The notes under the pieces: generated by a model | Database searches by the model: none | What the model was told of the DNA's origin: nothing | Seen by the model: only the letters and a program-made list of their open reading frames with translations | Assembly: GCF_016464385.1 (NCBI RefSeq) | Contig: NZ_JADMLH010000019.1 | Span: 93,028 to 157,027 of the forward strand | Direction of reading: 5' to 3' | Source: Nucisporomicrobium flavum | Lineage (GTDB): Bacteria > Actinomycetota > Actinomycetes > Mycobacteriales > Micromonosporaceae | Length of the DNA stretch: 64,000 nt | Shown here: one piece after another, positions 46,730-54,989 of the stretch | Layout of the letters: every line of letters starts with the position of its first letter | Numbering within the stretch: the first letter of the stretch is position 1 | Made by a program: the position numbers and the translations under genes

Positions 46730-48267
46730 CGCAGCGCTCCGGTCAGGGCGGCCACCGGGTCGGCGGTGGCGGCGAGCACGAGCGCCGGCACCAGGCCGAC
46801 CGCCAGCGCGAGCAGGACGAGCGGCGCCCACGCGATCCACTCCGGGCGCGAGATCGCCGGGAAGCCGGTCACCGCCTCGGTCGCCGGGCCGTGGGTCACC
46901 CGGCGCAGCAGCCGCATGAAGTACGCCGCGGTGAGCGCACCGCCGATCGCCGCCACCACCGCCAGCGTGATCCACAGGGCGCCGCCCCGCTCGACCGCGG
47001 CAACGACCGCGAAGGCCTCGCCCCAGAACCCGGCCAGCCCGGGCAGGCCCAGCGAGGCGATCGCCGCGAAGCCGAGCAGGCCGGCCAGCCGCGGCGCGGT
47101 CTCCCGCAGGCCGCCGAGGGCGCCGAGGTCGCCGGTGTGTGCCCGGTCCTTGATCGCCCCGGCCAGGAAGAACAGCAGACCGGTGATCACGCCGTGCGCC
47201 ACGTTGCCGATCAGCGCGGCCTGCACGCCGGTCACGGTCAGGGTGGCGATGCCGAGCAGGACGAAGCCCATGTGCCCGACGCTGGAATACGCGATCAGCC
47301 GCTTCAGCTCGGTCTGCCGCAGGCACACCAGCGACCCGGCGATGATCGCGGCGGCCGCCAGGACGCCCAGCACCGGCGCGGCCCAGGCGGCACCCTCGGG
47401 CGCGACGCCCACGCCGACCCGGATGAGGCCGTACGTACCCATCTTGAGCAGGACGCCGGCGAGGATCACGCTGCCGACGGTGGGGGCCTCGGTGTGCGCG
47501 TCCGGCAGCCACGTGTGCAGCGGCCACAGCGGCGCCTTCACCGCGAAGGCCACCGCGAACAGGGCGAACGCCACCTGCTGCGTCGTGCGGGAGAGCCCGT
47601 AACCGCCGGCGAGGGCGAGCAGGTCTCCGGTTCCCGCCGCGACGACTACGGTGAAGACGCCAAGCAGCAGCAGCACCGAGCCGAACAGCGTGTACAGCAC
47701 GAACTTGCGGGCCGCCCGCCGCCGGTCCGCGCCACCCCAGCCGGCGATCACGGCGTACATGGGCAGCAGCACGACCTCGAAGAACACGAAGAACAACACC
47801 AGGTCGAGCGCGAGGAAGGTACCCAGGATGCCGACCTCGAGGACCAGGAGCAGGGCCGCGAGCGTACGCCCGGAGCCTCCGGCCGGCACCTTCCACACCG
47901 TGTACGCGCAGCACAGCAGCGTCAGCAGCCCGGTCAGCACGACCAGCGGGTACGAGACGCCGTCCACGCCCAGGTGGAACTCGATGCCCAGCGACGGCAC
48001 CCACGGCGCCTGCACCTCCGCCCACGGCACCACCGGAACGGCGCCCGAAGCGGAGTAGTCCGTCCAGCCGACGTCCCGCGACGAGGGGAGCGCCAGCAGG
48101 AGCGTCGCCACGAACGTGACCGCGGCGAACACCGTGGCGACGACCCGCGCACCCCGGTCCAGGCGGGTGGGCAGCAGGGCGACCACGACGGCACCGGCCG
48201 CGGGGAGCACGAGCGCGGCGATCAGCAGCACCTGCAGGGCGGCCGGGACGCCGGGAGGGTCCATCAT
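46726..48267 (-). CDS. nuoM: NADH-quinone oxidoreductase subunit M
   Basis: 513 aa, antiporter-like proton-pumping subunit. KAPLWPLHTWLPDAHTEAPT and FFVFFEVVLLPMYAVIAGWG carry the Lys and Glu residues of the channel. The start ATG at 48267 overlaps the nuoL stop (ATGA); a second ATG follows directly. Confidence 0.95.
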   Translation of the reverse strand: MMDPPGVPAALQVLLIAALVLPAAGAVVVALLPTRLDRGARVVATVFAAVTFVATLLLALPSSRDVGWTDYSASGAVPVVPWAEVQAPWVPSLGIEFHLGVDGVSYPLVVLTGLLTLLCCAYTVWKVPAGGSGRTLAALLLVLEVGILGTFLALDLVLFFVFFEVVLLPMYAVIAGWGGADRRRAARKFVLYTLFGSVLLLLGVFTVVVAAGTGDLLALAGGYGLSRTTQQVAFALFAVAFAVKAPLWPLHTWLPDAHTEAPTVGSVILAGVLLKMGTYGLIRVGVGVAPEGAAWAAPVLGVLAAAAIIAGSLVCLRQTELKRLIAYSSVGHMGFVLLGIATLTVTGVQAALIGNVAHGVITGLLFFLAGAIKDRAHTGDLGALGGLRETAPRLAGLLGFAAIASLGLPGLAGFWGEAFAVVAAVERGGALWITLAVVAAIGGALTAAYFMRLLRRVTHGPATEAVTGFPAISRPEWIAWAPLVLLALAVGLVPALVLAATADPVAALTGALR

Positions 48268-50147
48268 GACGCGGCTCCGTAGATGGCGGCGACGACGCCG
48301 AGCAGCAGCGCGCCGGAGAAGACGGCGACGGCCGCCCGGGGCAGCGCCGCCCGGTGGGCCGCGGCGAGCACGGTGCCGAGACGAGTCGTCGAGGTGCCCG
48401 CGCCCTCCACGGCCGCGTCGACGACCTTCTCGTCCACGAGACGGACGGCACCGGCGAACGCGCGTACCGGGCGTACCACCAGAAGGTTCTGGATCTTGTC
48501 CAGGTGGAAGCCGGCGGCGAACAACGGCCGGGACCGGCCGAGAGCCCGCGCCGGGTCCACGCCCGGGCCGGTGTGCCAGAGCCACCACGCGCTGCCCGCG
48601 CCGAGCATGAGCAGGACCAGCGGCAGCACGATCGAGACGCTCAGGTGCGGCGGCTCGAGCTCCAGGGCGGACCGGAAACCGGGCAGGAACGCGGCCAGGC
48701 CCAGCAGGACGGCCGGCACGGCGAGCAGCAGCACCGGCCAGCGCATCAGGGCCGGCGGGTCGTGCGGCACCCCCGGCGCACCCTCGTAGTGGGCGTCGCT
48801 GAAGCCGGCGTGCCACTCGTCGGTGCGCGACCGCGCGTGACCGAAGAACGTGTACAGCAGCAGGCGGGTCGCGTACCAGGCCGTGATGGCCACGCCCGCC
48901 AGCGCCGCCACCCAGACCACCCAGCCGACCCAGGCGGGCGCCGGGCCGTCGCCCTCGGTCGCGTGCGCGGCCGCGACCAGGACGTTCTCCTTGGACCAGA
49001 AACCCGCGAGCGGGGGTACGCCGGCCAGCGCACCCAGCCCGGCCACGAAGCACCAGAACGTCACCGGCATGTGCTCGCGCAGGCCGCCCATGCGCGACAT
49101 GAGGTTGCTGCCGACCGCGTGGATGACCGCGCCCGCCGCGAGGAACAGCAGCGCCTTGAACGCGGCGTGCGTGAGCAGGTGGAACAGCGCCGCCGCGGGG
49201 GAACCGACCGCGAGCGCGCCGGTCATGTAGCCGATCTGCGAGACCGTCGACCAGGCCAGCACCCGTTTGAGGTCGTCCTGCGCGGTCGCCGACAGCGCGC
49301 CGAGCAGCAGCGTGATCGCCGCCATCACGCCCAGCACGGCCAGCGCCGCCGGCGACTGGGCGAAGAGCGGGAACAGGCGGAAGACCACGTACACGCCCGC
49401 GGCGACCATCGTGGCGGCGTGGATCAGCGCGGAGATCGGCGTCGGGCCGGCCATCGCGTCCGGCAGCCAGGTGTGCAGCGGGAACTGCGCGCTCTTGCCC
49501 GCCACGCCGGCCAGGATCAGCAGCAGCGCGACCGTCGGGACACCGCCGTGGGCCAGGATGTCGGAGATCCGGAAGCTGCCCGCCCACACGCCGAGCCAGG
49601 CGATGCCGAGCAGGAACCCCACGTCGCCGACCCGGGTCACCAGGAACGCCTTGACCGCGGCCGCGGGCGCCTCGGGAAGCCGCCGGTCGTGCCCGATCAA
49701 AAGGTACGAGCACACACCCATGATCTCCCAGCCGAGCAGCAGGAGGATCAGGTCGTTCGCGGAGACGACGAGCAGCATGGCGCCGGTGAAGAGGCTGACC
49801 TGCGCGGCGTACGGGGCGTACCGGGTGTCGTCGTGCAGGTACGCGACCGAGTAGACCTGCACGCACAACGCGACCACCGCGACGGCGACGGCCACGTACA
49901 GGGCAGCCGGCCCCAGCGAGAAGCCCAGCGTGACCGGCAGATCCCCGAAGGTCACCCAGCGGTGCGTCACCTCGACCGGCTCGTCCACGACGGCGAGCAG
50001 GACGATCGTCACGATCAGGGCGATCGCGGCGCCGGCGATGCCGAGGGCTTGGCTGCTTCTCTTGTCGCCGGGCCTGAGGACAAGACCGATCAGACCCAGA
50101 AGCAGGGGTACGCCGGGCAGCAGCGGCGTCAGGACGTCGGCGGTCAT
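48264..50147 (-). CDS. nuoL: NADH-quinone oxidoreductase subunit L
   Basis: 627 aa, the longest antiporter-like subunit, with GWEIMGVCSYLLIGHDRRLP and KSAQFPLHTWLPDAMAGPTP. The C-terminal part corresponds to the lateral helix. Overlaps nuoK by 4 nt. Confidence 0.95.
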   Translation of the reverse strand: MTADVLTPLLPGVPLLLGLIGLVLRPGDKRSSQALGIAGAAIALIVTIVLLAVVDEPVEVTHRWVTFGDLPVTLGFSLGPAALYVAVAVAVVALCVQVYSVAYLHDDTRYAPYAAQVSLFTGAMLLVVSANDLILLLLGWEIMGVCSYLLIGHDRRLPEAPAAAVKAFLVTRVGDVGFLLGIAWLGVWAGSFRISDILAHGGVPTVALLLILAGVAGKSAQFPLHTWLPDAMAGPTPISALIHAATMVAAGVYVVFRLFPLFAQSPAALAVLGVMAAITLLLGALSATAQDDLKRVLAWSTVSQIGYMTGALAVGSPAAALFHLLTHAAFKALLFLAAGAVIHAVGSNLMSRMGGLREHMPVTFWCFVAGLGALAGVPPLAGFWSKENVLVAAAHATEGDGPAPAWVGWVVWVAALAGVAITAWYATRLLLYTFFGHARSRTDEWHAGFSDAHYEGAPGVPHDPPALMRWPVLLLAVPAVLLGLAAFLPGFRSALELEPPHLSVSIVLPLVLLMLGAGSAWWLWHTGPGVDPARALGRSRPLFAAGFHLDKIQNLLVVRPVRAFAGAVRLVDEKVVDAAVEGAGTSTTRLGTVLAAAHRAALPRAAVAVFSGALLLGVVAAIYGAAS

Positions 50148-50464
50148 CCGGCCTCCGGCTCGTGGTGCAGCGCGACCTCGTCCACGTTTACGGCGGAACG
50201 CATCCGGTAGTACTGCAGGACGATCGCGAGGCCCACGCCCACCTCGGCGGCGGCCAGCACGATCACGAACAGGGCGAACGCCCCGCCGCGGTGCCCACCC
50301 GGCGTCGGCAGGGTGACGTCGGCGGTCACCAGCAGCAGGTTGACGGCGTTGAGCATGAGCTCGACGGCCATCAGCACGAGGATCGCGTTGCGCCGGCGCA
50401 GGACGCCGTAGACGCCCAGGCCGAAGAGCAGGGCGGCGGTGACGTACGGGATGACCGCGTGCAT
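50144..50464 (-). CDS. nuoK: NADH-quinone oxidoreductase subunit K
   Basis: 106 aa, three helices, with NAILVLMAVELMLNAVNLLL containing the conserved Glu of NuoK, and a second Glu in AAAEVGVGLAIVL. The start ATG at 50464 overlaps the nuoJ stop (TGATG); a longer frame upstream is nuoJ out of frame. Confidence 0.95.
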   Translation of the reverse strand: MHAVIPYVTAALLFGLGVYGVLRRRNAILVLMAVELMLNAVNLLLVTADVTLPTPGGHRGGAFALFVIVLAAAEVGVGLAIVLQYYRMRSAVNVDEVALHHEPEAG

Positions 50465-50985
50465 CAGACCTCCACCTCGGTCTTTTTCGGGGCGCCTATA
50501 TCGGGGCGGGAAAGGACGATCGCGCCGACCAGGGCTGACAGCAGCAGGATCGACAGGACCTCGAACGGGAGCACCCACGAGCCGAACAGCTCCGCGCCCA
50601 TGCGGTCGGTCGTACCCGGGACCGGCATTGCGTAGATCGTCCAGCGGAAGGCGTCCACGAGCAGGGCGGCAAGCCCGACTCCCACGCCGCCGCCGACGAT
50701 CAGCGCGGGCCAGGCCGGGCGGTCGAGGTCCGGGGAGGGGCCGATCGGCGCCCGGGTGAGCATGACGGCGAACAGCAGGAGGACGACGACGGCGCCGACG
50801 TACACCAGGACCTGCACCCAGGCGACCAGCTCCGCGCCGAGGACGAGGTAGAGCCCGGCCATCGCGCCGAGGCTGACGACGAGGTAGAGGCCGGCGCGCA
50901 CGATCTGGGTGCTGGTGACGACGAGGGCGCCCGAGCCCACGGCGATGGCGCCGAGCGCCAGCAGCAGCGCGTCGGCGACGGTCAC
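50464..50985 (-). CDS. nuoJ: NADH-quinone oxidoreductase subunit J
   Basis: 173 aa, five helices, from the GTG at 50985 (VTVADALLLALGAIAVGSGA). The family motif VQVLVYVGAVVVLLLFAVML is intact. Overlaps nuoI (GTGA) and nuoK. Confidence 0.94.
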   Translation of the reverse strand: MTVADALLLALGAIAVGSGALVVTSTQIVRAGLYLVVSLGAMAGLYLVLGAELVAWVQVLVYVGAVVVLLLFAVMLTRAPIGPSPDLDRPAWPALIVGGGVGVGLAALLVDAFRWTIYAMPVPGTTDRMGAELFGSWVLPFEVLSILLLSALVGAIVLSRPDIGAPKKTEVEV

Positions 50986-51644
50986 TGCTTCTCCCCCGGC
51001 GTCTCTGCCGGGCCGGGCTGCGTCTCTGCCGGGCCGGGCTGCGTTTCTGCCGGGCCGGGCTTCGGGGTGCCGGGGCGGGTTGCTGCCGGGCGGGCCGTCT
51101 TGGCCGGGGTGGCGGCGCCCGGACCGGCGGCCTTGCGGGCGGCCGTGGCCTCCTCCTTCGACGGCTCGCCGAGCACGTCGTGGGCGGGCGGCGGCGGCAC
51201 GGTCGGCATCCACTCGCCGAGGCGCTGCTTGTCGTGCAGCAGGTCGAGCACGTCCAGCTCCGAATACTCGAACTCGGGCGACCAGTGCAGCGCGTCGAAC
51301 GGGCACACCTCGATGCAGATCCCGCAGTACATGCACAGCGAGAAGTCGATGTCGAACCGGTCGAGCACGTTGCGCTGCCGGGCCCGCGCCGCCCCGGGGA
51401 CGACGACCTCCTCCTTGTGGGAGTCGATGTAGATGCACCAGTCGGGGCACTCCCGCGCGCACAGCATGCAGACCGTGCAGTTCTCCTCCAGCAGCGCGAT
51501 GACCCCGCGCGAGCGCGGCGGCAGCTCGGGCTCGACGTCGGGATACTGCTGGGTGGTGGACCGCCTGGTCATCGTCTTGAGCGTCACGGCGAGCCCGTTG
51601 ACCAGGCCCTTGCCGGGCGCGGACCGCTCCCCGTGCTCACTCAT
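50982..51644 (-). CDS. nuoI: NADH-quinone oxidoreductase subunit I with repeat tail
   Basis: 220 aa. Two [4Fe-4S] ferredoxin motifs, CTVCMLCARECP and CMYCGICIEVCP, pass electrons to NuoB. After about residue 150 a disordered tail ends with PGPAETQ repeats encoded by a 21-nt tandem repeat. Start ATG at 51644; no nuoH precedes it, as it would in a normal operon. Confidence 0.94.
   Translation of the reverse strand: MSEHGERSAPGKGLVNGLAVTLKTMTRRSTTQQYPDVEPELPPRSRGVIALLEENCTVCMLCARECPDWCIYIDSHKEEVVVPGAARARQRNVLDRFDIDFSLCMYCGICIEVCPFDALHWSPEFEYSELDVLDLLHDKQRLGEWMPTVPPPPAHDVLGEPSKEEATAARKAAGPGAATPAKTARPAATRPGTPKPGPAETQPGPAETQPGPAETPGEKQ
51001..51063. repeat. 21-nt tandem repeat in the nuoI 3' end
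   Basis: Three units of 21 nt (51001, 51022, 51043); the first two are identical, the third has two changes. They encode GPAETQP-type repeats at the NuoI C-terminus. In frame, so copy number can change without frameshift. Confidence 0.9.
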
Positions 51645-51750
51645 AACCGCATATCCTGCCCGGTCGCCGGACCGGAGGCGAGCACACCCCCACCAGATCT
51701 TCCAGTACGGTGAGATGAGGGGTGAGAGACCCCGTTCCTGGAGGCCCGTG

Positions 51751-52320
51751 ATGACCGCTGCGCTGAGCGACCACCCGCCGTCCGACGGCTGGACCACGGA
51801 CGATCTTGACGCCCTGCCCGACGACGGCTTCCGCCGCGAGTTGCTCGATGGAGTGCTCCTCGTGTCCCCCTCCCCCACGAACGTTCACCAGATCCTTGCC
51901 GCGCGGCTCGTGGTTGCGCTCGAGGAGAGTTGCCCAGGTGATCTAGAGGTAACCCAGGCGAATGAGGTGCGTATCAGCGCTCGGAGGTCATTCATTCCCG
52001 ATGTGCTGGTGACCACGGACGAGGCGGCGAGGCGCGGTACCGGGAAGTACTCGCCGGAGGAGGTCGTGCTGGCGGTGGAGATCGTTTCGCCCACCTCGCA
52101 GAGCATGGATCGGGTGATGAAGCCCGCTCTCTACGCGAAGGCCGGCATCCCGCACTACTGGCTGGTCGAGACGCAGGGCGGTCTGGTGGTGCAGACGTAC
52201 CGCCTCGATCCTGAGGACGAGGTGTACCACCCGTCCGGGACCTTCACCGACGTCATCGAGATTGCTGAGCCGTGGCAGATGGAGATCCCCGTAGCGCGGC
52301 TGCGTCCGCGGCACCTCTGA
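51751..52320 (+). CDS. Uma2 family protein (restriction-endonuclease-like fold)
   Basis: 189 aa from the ATG at 51751 after GGAGG. Contains DGFRRELLDGVLLVSPSP, SFIPDVLVTT, VVLAVEIVSPTSQSMDR and YAKAGIPHYWLVE, the DUF820/Uma2 pattern with PD-(D/E)XK-like acidic residues. Function of these abundant genes is poorly known. Divergent from nuoI. Confidence 0.9.
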   Translation: MTAALSDHPPSDGWTTDDLDALPDDGFRRELLDGVLLVSPSPTNVHQILAARLVVALEESCPGDLEVTQANEVRISARRSFIPDVLVTTDEAARRGTGKYSPEEVVLAVEIVSPTSQSMDRVMKPALYAKAGIPHYWLVETQGGLVVQTYRLDPEDEVYHPSGTFTDVIEIAEPWQMEIPVARLRPRHL

Positions 52321-52480
52321 GGGCGCGTTCGGAGGGCTGTCGTCCGGATTGCCCGCGAGGTCACTGTTCAGCGGGTTCACAGTTTTGATCGTAAATAAAG
52401 ATGATCGTCAGTTTGCGCCCCGTGTGTCCGGTTAATGGGCTGCTCGACAGCAAGCCACCGACCACAGTGGAGGAACGCTG

Positions 52481-52903
52481 ATGACCGTCACCACCCGCAC
52501 CCGGGCCGGCCTGACCGCCGCGCTCGCCGCCGCCGGCGCCACCGCCCTGCTGGGCGCCACCGTTCAGCCTGCTGCGGCTGCGCCCACCGCGCAGCAGGCC
52601 ACGCCGTGCGTGCAGAAGGTCGCCGTCGTCAACAACGGCGGCTTCGTCATGAACTTCCAGCTCACCACCCGGGACGGGCAGCTGACCGCACCCACCGACG
52701 ACTACCCGATCAACCAGTGGCGGCTGGTCGACCTGACCTCCACCGCGCTGGCCGAGGGCGTGGACGTGCGGCCGCTCGTGCACGCCACCGCCGGGGACGA
52801 CGTGCTCGGCAACACCTTCGTGTCGTACTGCGCGAACGGGCAGACGGCCACGTACACGGCCAGCGGCACCACGCTGAACTACACCGTGACGCTGCTGACC
52901 TGA
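52481..52903 (+). CDS. small secreted protein, unknown function
   Basis: 140 aa. Signal peptide of about 34 residues ending AAAAPTA. The mature part has two cysteines (TPCVQK and SYCANG), likely a disulfide, and beta-rich sequence VAVVNNGGFVMNFQL then TVTLLT. Preceded by TGGAGGAACGCTG. An AT-rich patch near 52385-52405 may hold the promoter. Not recognised beyond a secreted actinobacterial protein. Confidence 0.75.
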   Translation: MTVTTRTRAGLTAALAAAGATALLGATVQPAAAAPTAQQATPCVQKVAVVNNGGFVMNFQLTTRDGQLTAPTDDYPINQWRLVDLTSTALAEGVDVRPLVHATAGDDVLGNTFVSYCANGQTATYTASGTTLNYTVTLLT

Positions 52904-52937
52904 TCCGCGCTGTCGGCCACGACGGCCGGGTGGCCTC

Positions 52938-53001
52938 GCCGCCCGGCCGTCACCGGCTGCCGCCCGGCCGTCACCGGCTGCCGGCCGGGCCGTCACCGGC
53001 T
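52938..53001. repeat. 21-nt tandem repeats after the secreted-protein gene
   Basis: 52938-52958 and 52959-52979 are identical 21-nt units and 52980-53001 is a variant. They lie between the convergent secreted-protein and HxlR genes, in sequence with no open gene. Confidence 0.8.
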
Positions 53002-53083
53002 CACCGCCCGGTCGGCCGTCGGCGCCTCGCTGCTGCCCAGCTGTCGGCGCCTCGCCGGCCGTCAGCGCCTCGGCGGCCGGCCG

Positions 53084-53470
53084 TCAGCTTGCCGAGTCGA
53101 AGGCGCTGCGGGCCGCCTCGATGTGGCGGATATACCGGTGGGTCCAGTCGCACATGCCGCTGACCGTCTCACGGAGCGCCCGGCCCGGCTCGGTGAGGGC
53201 GTACTCGACGCGGGGTGGGATCGTGGGGTGGACCGTCCGCTCGACCAGGCCGTACCGCTCGAGCATGCGCAGGTTCTGGGTGAGCATCTTGTGGCTGATG
53301 CCTTCGATCTCCGAGCGGACCTCGGTGAAGCGCAACGTCCGGTCGCCGAGGCTCTCGATGATCAACAGGGCCCATTTGTTGGCGACGTCGGAGAAGATCT
53401 CGCGCGCCAGCGAGTCCGCCCGGGTCAGATCCGCCTCGTCGAGATGGCCGCCGGCCTGCTTGGTCACCAT
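53084..53470 (-). CDS. HxlR family transcriptional regulator
   Basis: 128 aa winged-helix protein: KWALLIIESLGDRTLRFTEV, then GISHKMLTQNLRMLERYGLV and PPRVEYALTEPGRAL. It lacks the conserved N-terminal Cys of redox-sensing members. Divergent from the RidA gene with a dyad in the spacer, so autoregulation and RidA control are likely. Confidence 0.92.
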   Translation of the reverse strand: MVTKQAGGHLDEADLTRADSLAREIFSDVANKWALLIIESLGDRTLRFTEVRSEIEGISHKMLTQNLRMLERYGLVERTVHPTIPPRVEYALTEPGRALRETVSGMCDWTHRYIRHIEAARSAFDSAS

Positions 53471-53525
53471 CGGGTTCCCCAGTCACGAAAAAGTGCGCTC
53501 TTCCCTGCCGCCGGACACTCTCCTA

Positions 53526-53542
53526 CGGTTCCTGAGTAACCG
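53526..53542. promoter_or_regulatory. candidate HxlR operator
   Basis: CGGTTCCTGAGTAACCG is a dyad (arms CGGTT/AACCG, with CT/AG inside) in the 92-bp spacer between the divergent hxlR-like and ridA-like genes, 20 bp before the RidA start. Confidence 0.55.
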
Positions 53543-53562
53543 CAAGTGACCAGGAGGCAGGC

Positions 53563-53970
53563 ATGACCATCACGCTGGTGAACCCCGACGGATTGCCGAC
53601 GATCGACGTGTACCGGCAGGTGTCCGTCGCGACCGGGTCGAAACTGGTCTTCGTTGCCGGGCAGGTCGCCTGGGACGCGGACGGGAAGACGGTCGGCGAG
53701 GGGGACCTGGCCGCGCAGGTCGAGCAGTGCTACCTCAACGTCGGCACCGCGCTGGCCGGGGTCGGCGCCTCGTTCCAAGACGTGGCGAAGCTCAACGTCC
53801 ACGTCGCCGGGTGGACCCCGGACCAGATGCCCGCGCTCCTGGACGGCATCGCCCGCGCGGCGGCACGGCTGGGCACGACCGTGACGCCGCCGGCCACGCT
53901 GCTGGGTGTGGCGGCTTTGGACGTACCCGAGCATCTGGTCGAGGTTGAAGCCACCGCGGTCATCGACTGA
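53563..53970 (+). CDS. RidA family protein
   Basis: 135 aa, the family length, starting after AGGAGGCAGGC. It has SKLVFVAGQVAWDADGKTVG and AGVGASFQDVAKLNVHVAGW. RidA enzymes hydrolyse reactive enamine/imine intermediates; the catalytic Arg cannot be assigned with certainty here, so another role is possible. Confidence 0.9.
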   Translation: MTITLVNPDGLPTIDVYRQVSVATGSKLVFVAGQVAWDADGKTVGEGDLAAQVEQCYLNVGTALAGVGASFQDVAKLNVHVAGWTPDQMPALLDGIARAAARLGTTVTPPATLLGVAALDVPEHLVEVEATAVID

Positions 53971-53979
53971 CCGGGCAGG

Positions 53980-54029
53980 TCAGAGGGCGACCTTCATCGC
54001 CGGGGTGAGCACCAGCCGACCGACCGGGA
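53980..54029 (-). pseudogene. remnant of a second nuoH 3' end
   Basis: The 50 nt directly after nuoH match its last 50 nt at 39 positions. Read in frame they give VGRLVLTPAMKVAL then stop, against LGQLVLTAAVKVAL in nuoH. Most differences are third-position or conservative, so this looks like the end of a diverged homologue, not a random repeat. Confidence 0.7.
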
Positions 54030-54989
54030 TCACAGCGCGACCTTGACCGCGGCGGTGAGCACCAGCTGGCCCAGCGAGACCGGCACCAGCACCAGCCAGC
54101 AGAGGCGCTGCAGCTGGTCCTCGCGCAGCCGCGGGTAGCTCACCCGCAGCCAGATGATCACGAACGAGACCGCGAAGACCTTGACGAGCGTCCAGAGCCA
54201 GCCGAGGTGGTCAGCCGCGGGCCCGTGCCAGCCGCCCAGGAACAGGACGGTGGTGAGCGCGGCGATCACGACGATGCCGACGTACTCGGCGAGCAGGAAG
54301 AACGCGAAGCGCAGGCCGGTGTACTCGGTCATGTAGCCGAACACCAGCTCCGAGTCGGCGATCGGCATGTCGAACGGGGGCCGGCGGATCTCCGCGAGGC
54401 CGGAGACGAAGAACACGAGGGCGGCCGGCGCCTGCCACAGCAGCCACCAGGGCGACCACGCCTCGACGATCCCCGGCAGGCTCAGCGTGCCCGCGGCCAT
54501 GGCGACACTCGCCGCGGACAACACCAGCGGCAGCTCGTAGCCGAGGAGCTGGGCGGCGCCGCGCAGGCCGCCGAGCAGGCTGTACTTGTTCGCCGACGCC
54601 CACGCGGACATCAGCACGGCGACCACCCCGACGCCGAGCACGGCAAGGACGAAGAACAGGCCGACGTCGAGGGCCTGGGCGACCAGGCCGCCGGGCCCGA
54701 GCGGCACGGCCAGCAGCACCAACAGGTACGGGAACAGCGCGACGATCGGCGCCAGCTGGAACACCCGGCGGTCGGCGTCCCGCGGGGTGATGTCCTCCTT
54801 CTGCACGAACTTGACGCCGTCCGCGACGAGTTGCGCCCAGCCGTGGAACGCACCGGCATACATGGGACCCAGCCGGCCCTGCATGTGCGCCATGACCTTG
54901 TGCTCGGCCTGACCGACGACGAGCGGCAGGACGAGGAAGGCGGCGACGACCGCGACGACCCGTACGAGCAGGTCGAGCCAGAGTGGCAT
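54030..54989 (-). CDS. nuoH: NADH-quinone oxidoreductase subunit H
   Basis: 319 aa, eight helices. HMQGRLGPMYAGAFHGWAQL, then EDITPRDADRRVF, SGLAEIRRPPFDMPIADSEL and EYTGLRFAFFLLAEY are the quinone-site loops of NuoH. Its ATG overlaps the nuoC stop (TGATG). nuoI does not follow: four unrelated genes lie between. Confidence 0.95.
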   Translation of the reverse strand: MPLWLDLLVRVVAVVAAFLVLPLVVGQAEHKVMAHMQGRLGPMYAGAFHGWAQLVADGVKFVQKEDITPRDADRRVFQLAPIVALFPYLLVLLAVPLGPGGLVAQALDVGLFFVLAVLGVGVVAVLMSAWASANKYSLLGGLRGAAQLLGYELPLVLSAASVAMAAGTLSLPGIVEAWSPWWLLWQAPAALVFFVSGLAEIRRPPFDMPIADSELVFGYMTEYTGLRFAFFLLAEYVGIVVIAALTTVLFLGGWHGPAADHLGWLWTLVKVFAVSFVIIWLRVSYPRLREDQLQRLCWLVLVPVSLGQLVLTAAVKVAL

